Shown here: positions 51,694 through 61,299 of the stretch, one piece after another
Numbering within the stretch: the first letter of the stretch is position 1
Layout: every line of letters begins with the position of its first letter
Assembly: GCA_041485165.1 (NCBI GenBank)
Contig: JBGPJC010000001.1
Span: 1 to 64,000, forward strand
Length of the DNA: 64,000 nt
Direction: 5' to 3'
From: JAAFGT01 sp041485165
GTDB lineage: Bacteria; Acidobacteriota; Terriglobia; Acidiferrales; UBA7541
Made by a program: the position numbers and the translations under genes
The notes under the pieces: model-generated
The model's database searches: none
Seen by the model: only the letters and a program-made list of their open reading frames with translations
What the model was told of the DNA's origin: nothing

Positions 51694-53735
51694 TCTTTCC
51701 TCCGCCGGGTTTTCACTTCTCCTTTCTTGCGTGAGCGGCTTTTCAAAGCAGCCGTCTGCTTTCCTTTGCCCTTCAAGAACGCTGCCAGGCGCTTTCCCAC
51801 CGCGGCGATCTCCCGCTCCAACACGCGCAAGGACTCCTGCGCCGCGGACAGCTCACCTTTTCTGCCCATGGCCTCGAGCGCCCGGGCGGCGTCAAACGCC
51901 CGCCTCGCGCCGAACACCCCCACCGCGCCTTTCAGGGCATGTGCGGTTCCAGCCAGCGACGCTCCGTCTCCCCGGGTGACGCTCCGGCGCACCGCCGCCA
52001 GCCGCTTGGGACAATCGGCCAGGAAAATCCTCACCAGCGACTCCAACAGCTTGGCGTCTCCGCCCACGCGGCCGAGCAGCGCCGCCCGCGAAAGATCTTC
52101 CCCGGCGGACATTTCCTTTCGATGGGGCGGGGGCGGCGCCGCGGGGCGCACTGCCAGATCCTCGACCACTTCATAGAGCTTCTGCATGTCGAAGGGCTTG
52201 GAGAGGAATCCGTCCATGCCCGCACGGCGGCAGCGTTCGCGGGCCTCCTCGGTCACGTCCCCGGTCAGCGCCACGATAGGCACGCGCGTGGCGCCCTTCC
52301 GTTCCATGCTGCGGATGAGCTGTGCGGCTTCTTCCCCGCCCATCCCGGGCATTTCCAAATCCAGCAGAATGATGTCGAAGCTCTGTTGCTCGAACGCGGC
52401 CAGCGCTTGCCTGCCGTCTCCCACGGCCACGACGGCATGACCTCGGCGGGCCAAAAGGCGCACGGCCAGCTCCCGATTCACTTCCATGTCTTCCGCCAGA
52501 AGGACGCGGAGGGGCCGGCGCGCCGCGACCGGAGCGGTCGGCCTCGCGGCGGCTTGCCCGCCGGCATCCGCACCGGGAACGGACTCGCGCTCTCGCGTCT
52601 CCCGCTTTTCGTCAGCCGCTGCTCCGGCGCGGGGAAGACGGAACCAGAACCGCGTGCCTCCCTGTGGGCGCGTCTCGCATCCCACCGACCCGCCCCACCG
52701 CTCGACCGTAATCTTGCAAAAATAAAGACCCAGGCCGGCTTTTCCGGTGCTCTCTTTTCGCTTGGCCATGAGCTTGAAGACCTGCGTCTCTGAGACGCCC
52801 TCGCCGAGACCCAGCCCCTGGTCGTCCACGCAGGCGCGCAGATAACCCCCCTCGTCGGCAACGCGTATAGTGACGCGTGTGCCCGCCGGGCTGTAGCGCA
52901 ACGCATTCTCGAGTAGATTGGAAAACACCCGGCGGAGACGTGATTCATCGCCGGCCACGCGCCACCCGGCGGCAGGATCGAGCTGCGAATCCACTTCCAG
53001 GCCCACTCCCTGGCTGCTGAACGCGGGTTGAAAATCGCTGACCACTTCCTGCGCGCAGCGCACCAGATCGGGAGCCTGTCCCGAGACCTGTCCGGCGGCC
53101 TCTTGGGCCGCAAGCTCCCCGGCAAACGCCGAGAGGATTTCCCGGATCATCGTCTCCTGCCGGTGCGATTGCCGGTTGGCAATCTCCACGATGTTTTTCA
53201 TGTGCTCGGGCAGGCTTTCAAGAGAAAGCAGGGAGAGGCAGCCGCGCATGGCCGTCAACGGCTGCGAAAGATCGTGGACGATGCAGTGCAGTAGGATTTC
53301 TTTGAGCTGGGTCTCGCGCTGCAGGCGTTCCTGATGCAGGCGGAAATCCCGCGCGGTCTGGAAAACCGCCCGCGCCGCTTCATAGCGGCTCTGCGAATTC
53401 CAAAGGATCAGGAGGCTCTTGCCTTCCAGGCAGAGCGCAAAGGCCTCGAGAGCAATCTCGCGCCCGGCCTCATCCCACTCCACCCAGGTCCCCGACTCGG
53501 CCCGCCCGTCCGATTTTGCTTTCCAGAATTCCTGGGCATCCACCAGAAAGTTTTCGAGGAAGGGCATGCGCTGGGCGGCGGGCAAGACCGAACCGGTGGC
53601 CACGCCGGCGCCGAAAAGGGTGTGCATCCAGGCCGGGGGCGATCCGAGCAGGCGCAGCTTCCCCGCCCCGGCCGGCTCGAGGACGGCGTACCCCTCGGTG
53701 CGCAGGAGCGCCTGATAAAGGTCCGGTGCGCTCAT
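51690..53735 (-). CDS. Hybrid histidine kinase with receiver and Hpt domains
   Basis: 681 residues from the ATG at 53735. Order: an N-terminal sensor of unclear type, dimerisation box HCIVHDLSQPLTAMRG with His near 154, ATPase (RRVFSNLLENALRYSP; CVDDQGLGLGEG; GKAGLGLYFCKITV), a receiver with Asp near 458 (IILLDLEMPGMGGEE) and an Hpt domain with His near 599 (GTAHALKGAVGVFGA). This is a full phosphorelay on one chain. The Lys/Arg-rich tail is unusual. No membrane segment is present, so the signal is cytoplasmic. The start has no strong ribosome site; a frame extends to 53951. Confidence 0.85.
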   Translation of the reverse strand: MSAPDLYQALLRTEGYAVLEPAGAGKLRLLGSPPAWMHTLFGAGVATGSVLPAAQRMPFLENFLVDAQEFWKAKSDGRAESGTWVEWDEAGREIALEAFALCLEGKSLLILWNSQSRYEAARAVFQTARDFRLHQERLQRETQLKEILLHCIVHDLSQPLTAMRGCLSLLSLESLPEHMKNIVEIANRQSHRQETMIREILSAFAGELAAQEAAGQVSGQAPDLVRCAQEVVSDFQPAFSSQGVGLEVDSQLDPAAGWRVAGDESRLRRVFSNLLENALRYSPAGTRVTIRVADEGGYLRACVDDQGLGLGEGVSETQVFKLMAKRKESTGKAGLGLYFCKITVERWGGSVGCETRPQGGTRFWFRLPRAGAAADEKRETRERESVPGADAGGQAAARPTAPVAARRPLRVLLAEDMEVNRELAVRLLARRGHAVVAVGDGRQALAAFEQQSFDIILLDLEMPGMGGEEAAQLIRSMERKGATRVPIVALTGDVTEEARERCRRAGMDGFLSKPFDMQKLYEVVEDLAVRPAAPPPPHRKEMSAGEDLSRAALLGRVGGDAKLLESLVRIFLADCPKRLAAVRRSVTRGDGASLAGTAHALKGAVGVFGARRAFDAARALEAMGRKGELSAAQESLRVLEREIAAVGKRLAAFLKGKGKQTAALKSRSRKKGEVKTRRRKE

Positions 53736-53818
53736 GGCCGCGAGCGCCTGTGAGCCTGGTGGCAGAATGCGCCTGCACTGCGTGAAGGCGGTAGCCCGCA
53801 ACTGGTCAGGAGTTTCAT

Positions 53819-54220
53819 CTATCCAGCCAGCATCGCTTTGCCGAGTGCATGGAACGCTTCCTCGACGCCGGCGCCGGTCTTCGTGCTGCTGCGAATCGGC
53901 TTCCAGCCGCGCCGAGCCAGGTCTTCCTCGACCTTCGGGGTCACCTGCCAATCTTCGGCCAGATCGCTTTTATTCAGGACGAGGACGGAAGGAATCTTTG
54001 CCGGCGGGGTGACGACTTTTTCGTGCAAGCGAAGAGCCGCGTCGACGGTGGCGCGGCGAGTGCCGTCGGCCACCACCAGCAAACCGGAGGCGCCGCGGAA
54101 GTAGGAAAGCCGCAGCTTCTGGAAATCATCCTCGCCGAAGAGGTCCCACATCATCAGGGTGAGATCCTCTTCCTCCACGCGCACCACTTTCTTGTCCACC
54201 TTAACGCCGATGGTGGTTTG
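53819..54220 (-). pseudogene. Small Ras-like GTPase remnant lacking the P-loop
   Basis: The visible part starts at the switch I equivalent (TTIGVKVDKKVVRV), then has G3 as WDLFGEDDFQKL, the usual DxxG, G4 as NKSD (SVLVLNKSDLAED) and a C-terminal helix. The first ~40 residues with the phosphate-binding GxxxxGK[ST] loop are not found upstream in any frame. Without it GTP binding would fail. So the gene is a 5'-truncated remnant of the bacterial Ras-like (MglA/Rab-type) group. A GTG at 54199 could still allow translation of the shortened form. Confidence 0.6.
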
Positions 54221-54407
54221 GCATTGGCGAAGCCTACTACGGATGCCGCCGCCTCGGCAATAACACCGGGCTGGTCCGGCGTGGCCCGTCCTGCAGCCTG
54301 CCGGTTACTGACTGGAGCAGCACCGGAACAGGCAATTTCCCCGTAGTTCCTGAGATCGCCCCCTATACTCTCCGCATGGAGCACTTCTCGGCGGAAGAGA
54401 AGGGCGA
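54221..54407. other. Region where the GTPase N-terminus is missing
   Basis: About 190 bases between the GTPase fragment and the next small frame. No P-loop coding sequence, repeat or gene is recognised on either strand. Confidence 0.3.
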
Positions 54408-54637
54408 ATGACCGGGCGCGCAATCGGTTCCTGCTTGTACCACGGTATCGGTTCGCTCACCGAGCGGTGCATAAATCTCTGGGTGCGCCTGGCCGGCAGA
54501 CGTCTGCGCAAGAGCGACCTGCATTGGCTGGACTCCCGCTTCGGCTCGGCTGAACGCCTCGGTGAGGGAATCTACCGGTCTTCGGCTGCACAAAAAGATT
54601 CTTCATTTGGCAGAATAGGCGAGCTGCTGGAATCTCG

Positions 54638-54653
<16 letters not shown>
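54408..54653 (+). CDS. Small hypothetical protein (doubtful)
   Basis: 81 residues, mostly basic and hydrophilic (LWVRLAGRRLRKSDLHWLDS; RFGSAERLGEGIYRSSAAQK). There is no recognised motif. The composition is plausible for a protein, but the frame lies in a decayed region and overlaps the 3' end of glpK on the other strand by 16 bases. Possibly spurious. Confidence 0.25.
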
Positions 54654-56137
<1,484 letters not shown>

Positions 56138-56181
56138 GCAGACCTCCTGGAGTGCCAACCCGACTGCCGGTGAAAAGCTCC

Positions 56182-56730
56182 CTATTGGGAACGAGCTGCC
56201 GCGAATTTCTCCCGCATCCGGGCGTTGAATTCCTCGGTTTTGCCGCGCGGCACGCTGAGCGTCTGCCAGTTTTTCCCGGCGAAATGTTTGGCCAGGAGAA
56301 CGATTTGCCCGGCGTGGCCGGAGTGGTGGGTGAGCTGGCGATTGATGGCTTGAAGAACCGTGTGCGGTTCGCCGCGGATGGTAATGGTGCGCCCCAGGTC
56401 CTCCGGCCGCAAAGCCGCGACGCCTGCGAACAGCAGCCGCCAGCCATCTTCCCAGCGGGCCATCAGCGCCTCGCGCGTGTCGCCTTCCGCGATGACGAAT
56501 TCGGAGTCGCGATGCCGGTCGGGCTTTTCGCCATCGGTGTTAAGGAAATCGGTCCAGCGCGAACGGAGTCCCCCGCCCACGTGTTTGACGATTATGGCGA
56601 TGCTGTTGGATTCTTCGTCGAGTTGCATGAAGAACTGCGCGTCGCTCACCTGCGCGAAGGCGCGCTCGGCCTGTTGCTTGATCCTGCGGAAGTCCTTGAC
56701 TGCCTCTTGCAGGTAGCCTGCTGGTTCCAT
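56182..56730 (-). CDS. DinB/DUF1572-like protein
   Basis: 182 residues from the ATG at 56730 (GGGGAG upstream). The helical body (EAVKDFRRIKQQAERAFAQV), the His of IAIIVKHVGGGLRSRWTDF and the pair LTHHSGHAGQIVLLAKHF, where the latter His residues would bind metal, follow the DinB-like/DUF1572 four-helix fold. Such proteins act in thiol or stress metabolism, with few known reactions. A start at 56775 would add 15 residues. It lies 45 bases upstream of glpK on the same strand and may be co-transcribed. Confidence 0.8.
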   Translation of the reverse strand: MEPAGYLQEAVKDFRRIKQQAERAFAQVSDAQFFMQLDEESNSIAIIVKHVGGGLRSRWTDFLNTDGEKPDRHRDSEFVIAEGDTREALMARWEDGWRLLFAGVAALRPEDLGRTITIRGEPHTVLQAINRQLTHHSGHAGQIVLLAKHFAGKNWQTLSVPRGKTEEFNARMREKFAAARSQ

Positions 56731-56890
56731 CCCGACGTCTCCCCTTTGCGTCCCCGCCTCTTTGCTTCCTTCCATGACAGAACTCCACGCTCATTGTATC
56801 GCTGTTATCGGCTGTCGATCCTGGGACGGTTAGCAGAGTGGCGGCGGGAGGACTCGGAATTCACGGGGGGGGCAGGAAAACGATGAATAG

Positions 56891-57016
56891 TTTAGCCGCC
56901 CAACGTCTGCGCCGCCCGCGGACCAGGCTGTCACCAACGTGGTGGATTTTTTTCTGCGCCCGCAGAGCGACGCCATCACCGGCCAGGTGATCTACCTCGG
57001 CGGCGTCCCCCGCTGA
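56891..57016 (+). pseudogene. C-terminal remnant of a short-chain dehydrogenase
   Basis: A 41-codon open stretch encodes PPADQAVTNVVDFFLRPQS followed by DAITGQVIYLGGVPR and a stop. This is the usual C-terminal tail of SDR oxidoreductases (FFL..S..ITGQVI.V.GG). No Rossmann or YxxxK part is found upstream, where an in-frame stop lies at 56888-56890. It is a dead 3' fragment. Confidence 0.7.
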
Positions 57017-57184
57017 ACCCTCCGTCTGTAAGATTTTCTGTTGAAAGTGAACGAAGAAAAAGAAAGCGTATCTCCCGCATCCACGACCCTAGCCGGGGTC
57101 GAATAGAAGAGACACCCGATGACACCATCGCCATGTCATATCTGACTCTGAACCAGTTTTTGGGGGAACAGGTCATCCCGCCGA

Positions 57185-57556
57185 TCACCGAATTGCTACG
57201 CCTGGAGCGGCCCGTAAGACCGAAGATAGCAAAACCTGGAGACAGATAATTTCAACCCCGGTACTGGGCGCGTACCAGAAATAAGGGAAGCGGTTGATGC
57301 TTCGCAGGAAGAGGATCCAGCCTACCAAATGAAAAAGCATAAAGCCTAGGTGGAGAGTCCAAAACTTTGCGGACCGGAGAAACCGCCGATACCAGCGGAC
57401 AGGGTAGCCAAAGAGGAGGGCCGTAACCAAAGCGAACGGTACCCATTTGTCGTCGGGCCAATACTCTCGAGGACCTAGGGCCAGCATTGAAAACGCCAGG
57501 ACAACGCCCAATCCAACCAGGATGTACAACACGAAATCTCGAGAACGTGCTTTCAC
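57185..57556 (-). CDS. Small hypothetical membrane protein
   Basis: 123 residues with about four hydrophobic helices (FVLYILVGLGVVLAFSMLAL; FALVTALLFGYPV; LHLGFMLFHLVGWILFL; GVEIICLQVLLSSVL). It starts at a GTG that overlaps the stop of a short upstream frame (57553-57675). No family was recognised. The flanking region is decayed and mobile, so it may be lineage-specific. Confidence 0.5.
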   Translation of the reverse strand: MKARSRDFVLYILVGLGVVLAFSMLALGPREYWPDDKWVPFALVTALLFGYPVRWYRRFLRSAKFWTLHLGFMLFHLVGWILFLRSINRFPYFWYAPSTGVEIICLQVLLSSVLRAAPGVAIR

Positions 57557-57675
57557 TTGCAGGTCCCCTGACTTATCGAGTTGATTTCCGCCCCGAGAGC
57601 ATTACCTTCGGCGTAAACGACCCCACCCAATGCAACGACTCCGGCGGGTGGCGCAGAGGAATTATTCCGAGACAT
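57553..57675 (-). CDS. Very small frame coupled to the membrane protein gene (doubtful)
   Basis: 40 residues from an ATG, with the stop overlapping the GTG of the downstream membrane-protein gene (GTGA). The product (SRNNSSAPPAGVVALGGVV) is not recognisable. The overlap suggests coupling, but composition alone does not support a real protein. Confidence 0.2.
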   Translation of the reverse strand: MSRNNSSAPPAGVVALGGVVYAEGNALGAEINSISQGTCK

Positions 57676-57825
57676 TAGTCGGTCCTGTGGCACCGAGGGA
57701 GTATACCATTCGGGCATACTCCTCTGTAGGTGGAAGACTTGGGTGCGGTACCCAGATTCTTCTTGGCGGTTTATGTCTGCGCGACCCGCCAGGGCAGGTG
57801 AAAGGCGGCCCACCCACCTTCCTTT

Positions 57826-57858
57826 ACGCTTCGCGGGCGGGCCAAGTCTCGCCCCAAC
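57826..57858. repeat. Degenerate REP-like palindrome
   Basis: ACGCTTCGCGGGCGGG followed by CCAAGTCTCGCCCCAAC resembles the right half of the intact pair near 58140-58175, including the conserved TTCGCGGGCGGG flank, but the stem is imperfect. It lies inside the transposase frame. Confidence 0.5.
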
Positions 57859-58104
57859 AGGGGAATCTCGGCATCCTTGTCGATGGCGCGTGGATTCTCG
57901 GGATCAAAACCCCATCTCTGTGGGTTCTCCCAAATGTAGCGCTGTACTTTCTGCAGTTCACCTTCCCCGCGAACGATATGTTCGTAGAAACCTCTCTGCC
58001 ACACGGCCTCACCCGGACGATGTAACCGCCGGTTCACCTCAATCGCAGAGAGCGACTTGAACGCACCCACGATTTGCCCCAGCGTCACCCGGCTTGCTCT
58101 TGTT

Positions 58105-58175
58105 GTAGGGGCGAGGCTTGCCTCGCCCTCTTTGCTTCCTTCACGCTTCGCGGGCGGGGCAAGCCCCGCCCCTAC
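58105..58175. repeat. Inverted REP pair inside the transposase gene
   Basis: Left hairpin: GGGCGAGG-CTTG-CCTCGCCC (58109-58128) preceded by GTAG. Right hairpin: GGGCGGGG-CAAG-CCCCGCCC (58152-58171) followed by CTAC. The 71-base unit is symmetric in form (GTAGGGGC...GCCCCTAC) with a short non-palindromic centre. It reads through in the transposase frame without a stop. Confidence 0.85.
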
Positions 58176-58461
58176 AATTGCCATGACACCGTGAACGTGA
58201 TTCGGCATGACCACAAAGGCATCGAGCTCGATGAATGGAAAACGTTTGGGCGACGTGCTCCAGGCTTCTTGCACGATCTCGCCCACAATCGTCAATCGCG
58301 ATTCTCCGTTCCCGATCTCGCTCAGGAATTGCTGGCGCCGAGCTGTGCAAATGGTGACGAAATAGATTCCTCGCTGAGAGTAGTCGTAGCCGAGAAGGCG
58401 GGTGGAGTGCCGGTGATGTTTATCCCGGTCAAACGGCATGGCGAATCCTTAGAAATTCGCG

Positions 58462-58486
58462 CGGGCGGGGCAAGCCCCGCCCCTAC
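58462..58486. repeat. REP palindrome upstream of the transposase start
   Basis: GGGCGGGG-CAAG-CCCCGCCC (58463-58482) followed by CTAC, identical to the right half of the pair at 58105-58175. It lies 23 bases from the transposase start codon. Confidence 0.8.
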
Positions 58487-58568
58487 CATCTTTACACAAA
58501 CTCTGCGGCTTCTCCCAGAACTGGAGACTTCCACGATCTGCCCCAGCGTCAGCTGGCTTGCCCTCGCG

Positions 58569-58591
58569 GTAAGGGCGAGGCTTGCCTCGCC
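58569..58591. repeat. REP palindrome, left-half type
   Basis: GTAAGGGCGAGG-CTTG-CCTCGCC, one base from the left half of the pair at 58105-58128, with TTCCTTCACG downstream as in that copy. Together with the 58462 copy it forms a second inverted pair. Confidence 0.75.
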
Positions 58592-58726
58592 ATGGTTGGT
58601 TCCTTCACGGTTTGGACAACGTCGGGAAGGATGGGCACCTCGCTAAACCCTGCGGCTCTTTACTCCGCGCGCGGCCCGCGCTAGCATCGAGCCACTCCAA
58701 CCGCATCCCCGATCAAGGAGGCCGCG

Positions 58727-59056
58727 ATGCACGCACGGGTGACGCAATTCCGCATCCTTCCCGGTAAACTCGAGGAGTTTACCCAGGCGATCCATTCGGT
58801 GGTCCCTGCGGTCCGCAAGCAGAAGGGTTTTCGGGCTTTGCTGGTCTTACGCGCGGACAGCGGCGCAGCGCCGGAGGGACAAACCATCGCCGTGTGGGAT
58901 TCCCTCGAAGACTTGCGTGCCAGTGAAAAGAATTTTTTCTTCTACTCCGCGCTGGCCAAAGTGATGGCCTGCTGCGAAGGCTTTCCCGCCATCGCCGAGC
59001 AGGAGGTCCTGGTCAGCCAGTTCGCCCCCGAGGCGCCGGCCAGGAAGGATTCCTGA
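58727..59056 (+). CDS. Antibiotic biosynthesis monooxygenase-like (ABM) protein, second
   Basis: 109 residues with a perfect ribosome site (AAGGAGG eight bases upstream). ARVTQFRILPGKLEEFTQAI, then KGFRALLVLRADSGAAPEGQ and IAVWDSLEDLRASEKNFFFY fit the dimeric alpha/beta-barrel ABM pattern. It is shorter than, and different from, the ABM-like gene at 23629-23931. No partner genes; function not assigned. Confidence 0.75.
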   Translation: MHARVTQFRILPGKLEEFTQAIHSVVPAVRKQKGFRALLVLRADSGAAPEGQTIAVWDSLEDLRASEKNFFFYSALAKVMACCEGFPAIAEQEVLVSQFAPEAPARKDS

Positions 59057-59199
59057 CCCGGAGGGAGAGCGGCGCGAAACCGCAAAACCAGTCCAAAACA
59101 CTCGAGGGGCTTTTCCCGGCCTATGATGGTGTCCGCTTCTGCGACAGGGGAATCCCACGAGCGGGCAAAAACGACCTTTTCTCCCCTGCGATTCATTGG

Positions 59200-59220
59200 A
59201 TATGATACTTATTTTCATAT
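59200..59220. promoter_or_regulatory. AT-rich inverted repeat upstream of the ABC export operon
   Basis: ATATGA (59200-59205) and TCATAT (59215-59220) are perfect inverted arms nine bases apart. They stand in an AT-rich pocket unlike the surrounding GC-rich DNA and 60-80 bases before the first gene. TATGAT within it could be a -10. A regulator site is possible. Confidence 0.35.
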
Positions 59221-59279
59221 AGATAGATGACAATCCACCCTCGGCAGGGTGCGTGCAATTGGAAGGAGGGAGTAGCCTT

Positions 59280-60533
59280 ATGGATATTCAGCGCCCAGAC
59301 ATAAGCCGCAAGCGCCGCACCCGCCGGATCATCTACGGCGGCAGCGCCCTGGTCGCGGTTGCCCTGCTCACGTGGGGATTTGGCAAGCTAAAACCGGCGG
59401 CGCCTTCGGTGGACCGCTCCACGGTGTGGGTGGACACAGTCAAGCGCGGGCCAATGCTTCGCCAAGTGCGCGGACTGGGCACCCTGGTGCCGGAAGAGAT
59501 CCGCTGGATCCCGGCGCAGACCGATGGCCGCGTCGAGCGCATCGTCATCCGTCCCGGCGCTATCGTGAAGCCGGACAGCGTGATCCTGGAACTCAGCAAC
59601 GACGAGCTGCAGCAGTCCACCATGGACGCCACCTGGCAGCGCAAAGCTTCCGAGGCCGAGCTGACCAACGTGCGCGCCCGTCTGCAGTCTGACCTGCTGA
59701 CCACGCGCGCCAACGCCGCTACCGTGCAGTCCGATTACAACCAGGCCAAGCTTCAGGTGCAGACTAACGAAGAACTGTTCAAGTTTGGCCTGACCTCGGA
59801 GCTGATCCTCAAACTTTCCCAGGTGCGCGCGCAGGAGCTGGGCGGACGGAACCTAATCGAGCAGGAACGCGTAGCTACCTTCAAGAATGCAGCGGAGGCG
59901 CAGATTGCCGTGCAACAGGCTCGCGTCGAACAGCTCCGGGCTCTCGAGCAACTCAAGCACACCCAGATTGAGGCGCTACGTGTCCGGGCCGGCGTGGCGG
60001 GGGTGCTGCAACTGGTACCGGTGGAAGTCGGCCAGCGCTTCACCCCCGGAACTAATTTAGCGCGGGTTGCCGATCCCTCGCGTCTAAAGGCGCAGGTGCG
60101 CATCGCCGAAACCCAGGCCAAAGACATCCAGATCGGCCAGTTGGCTTCGGTGGACACCCGCAACGGGGTAGTGGAAGGAAAAGTAGCGCGGATTGACCCT
60201 TCGGTGGTGAACGGCACGGTGACCGTGGATGTGGTCTTCGAAGGCCCGCTCCCGCAGGGTGCCCGGCCCGACCTGACCGTGGACGGCACGATTGAAATCG
60301 AGCGCCTGGCCGAAGTCATTTATCTAGGCCGGCCGGCCTTTGGCCAGGAGCGCAGCACCGTAGGCCTGTTCCTGCTCACGGATGGCGGCCAGGGCGCCCG
60401 GCGCGTCCAGGTGAAGCTGGGACGCAGCTCGGTGAACACCATTGAAATCCTGGAAGGACTCCAGCCCGGCGATCAAGTGATTCTTTCCGATATGTCGGCG
60501 CAGGACAATTACGATCGAATCCGGCTGCGATAG
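59280..60533 (+). CDS. ABC efflux periplasmic adaptor (MacA/HlyD-like)
   Basis: 417 residues from the ATG at 59280, with GGAGGGAG upstream. A membrane helix at about 18-35 (IIYGGSALVAVALLTWGFG) is followed by HlyD-type elements: VWVDTVKRGPMLRQVRGLGT, RVERIVIRPGAIVKPDSVIL, a helical hairpin (ELTNVRARLQSDLLTTRANA) and LQLVPVEVGQRFTPGTNLAR. It links an ABC exporter to the outer envelope. It is first in the operon before the ATPase, a small membrane protein and an ADOP permease. Confidence 0.85.
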   Translation: MDIQRPDISRKRRTRRIIYGGSALVAVALLTWGFGKLKPAAPSVDRSTVWVDTVKRGPMLRQVRGLGTLVPEEIRWIPAQTDGRVERIVIRPGAIVKPDSVILELSNDELQQSTMDATWQRKASEAELTNVRARLQSDLLTTRANAATVQSDYNQAKLQVQTNEELFKFGLTSELILKLSQVRAQELGGRNLIEQERVATFKNAAEAQIAVQQARVEQLRALEQLKHTQIEALRVRAGVAGVLQLVPVEVGQRFTPGTNLARVADPSRLKAQVRIAETQAKDIQIGQLASVDTRNGVVEGKVARIDPSVVNGTVTVDVVFEGPLPQGARPDLTVDGTIEIERLAEVIYLGRPAFGQERSTVGLFLLTDGGQGARRVQVKLGRSSVNTIEILEGLQPGDQVILSDMSAQDNYDRIRLR

Positions 60534-60560
60534 AGCCGAAATCATAGCGAGGAAAATGAC

Positions 60561-61283
60561 ATGAGCGGAAACGGCGAGACTTTGATTCACCTCGATGGCG
60601 TGACCAAGGTCTTTCTCACCGACGAGGTCGAAACCCACGCCCTGGCGGGGGTCCACCTGGAGATCCGCAAGGGCGACTACATCGCCATCGCCGGACCCTC
60701 CGGCTGCGGCAAGTCCACGCTGCTTTCCATCCTCGGGCTGCTGGATTCTCCCTCCAACGGCGAATACCGGCTGAAGAACCAGCCGGTGGCGCAGCTTACG
60801 CTCTCCGAGCGCACTCGCATCCGCAACCGCGAGATCGGCTTCATCTTCCAGGCGTTCAACCTGATCGGCGATCTGAACGTCTACGAAAACGTCGAGCTGC
60901 CGCTGACCTACCGCGGGCTCTCCTCCGCCGAACGCAAGAAAAACGTGCAGGAAGTGCTGGAGCGCGTGGGCATGGCGCACCGCATGAAGCACTACCCCTC
61001 ACAGCTCTCCGGCGGTCAACAGCAGCGCGTGGCCGTGGCCCGCGCCCTGGTGGGGCAGCCCGCCATCCTGCTGGCCGATGAGCCCACCGGAAACCTGGAC
61101 TCCAAGAATGGCGAGGCGGTGATGGACCTGTTGCGCCAGTTGCACAGCGAAGGCGCCACCATCTGCATGGTCACCCATGACCCGCGATATGAAAGCCTGA
61201 GCGACCGCAGCATTCATCTGTTTGACGGGCGCATCGTCGAGGACAAGTCCAACCGTCCGGCGGAAGCGCAAGCAGCGCATTAG
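60561..61283 (+). CDS. ABC transporter ATP-binding protein (MacB/LolD type)
   Basis: 240 residues with Walker A GPSGCGKST (IAIAGPSGCGKSTLLSILG), signature LSGGQQQRVAVARALVG and Walker B AILLADEPTGNLDSKNGEAV, all intact. The sequence places it in the MacB/LolD/FtsE clade of exporters that drive FtsX-like permeases. The 27-base gap to the adaptor gene and 16 bases to the next gene support one operon. Confidence 0.93.
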   Translation: MSGNGETLIHLDGVTKVFLTDEVETHALAGVHLEIRKGDYIAIAGPSGCGKSTLLSILGLLDSPSNGEYRLKNQPVAQLTLSERTRIRNREIGFIFQAFNLIGDLNVYENVELPLTYRGLSSAERKKNVQEVLERVGMAHRMKHYPSQLSGGQQQRVAVARALVGQPAILLADEPTGNLDSKNGEAVMDLLRQLHSEGATICMVTHDPRYESLSDRSIHLFDGRIVEDKSNRPAEAQAAH

Positions 61284-61299
61284 CAAGAAGGAGGACGGC

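Larger units (their letters stand above)
57771..58439 (-). mobile_element. REP-associated tyrosine transposase (RAYT), IS200-like
   Basis: 222 residues of the Y1-transposase (HuH) family: GYDYSQRGIYFVTICTARRQ at the start, the metal-binding FVVMPNHVHGVMAI (HVH), then IVGAFKSLSAIEVNRR, VWQRGFYEHIVRG and QRYIWENPQRWGF. RAYTs mobilise REP palindromes. A stretch of about 25 residues (VGAGLAPPAKREG and EGEASLAPTT) is encoded by a pair of REP palindromes that inserted in frame, between the HuH motif and the next conserved block. The C-terminal end is also overwritten by a degenerate palindrome. REP copies lie just upstream of the start. Whether the enzyme is still active is doubtful. Confidence 0.85.

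Noticed and set aside
58105..58591. Possible CRISPR array
   Set aside because: The repeats are palindromic, irregularly spaced and lack uniform spacers; they are REP elements.
58582..58767. Small plus-strand frame of 61 codons after the REP elements
   Set aside because: No ribosome site or protein-like composition, and it overlaps the start of the ABM-like gene.
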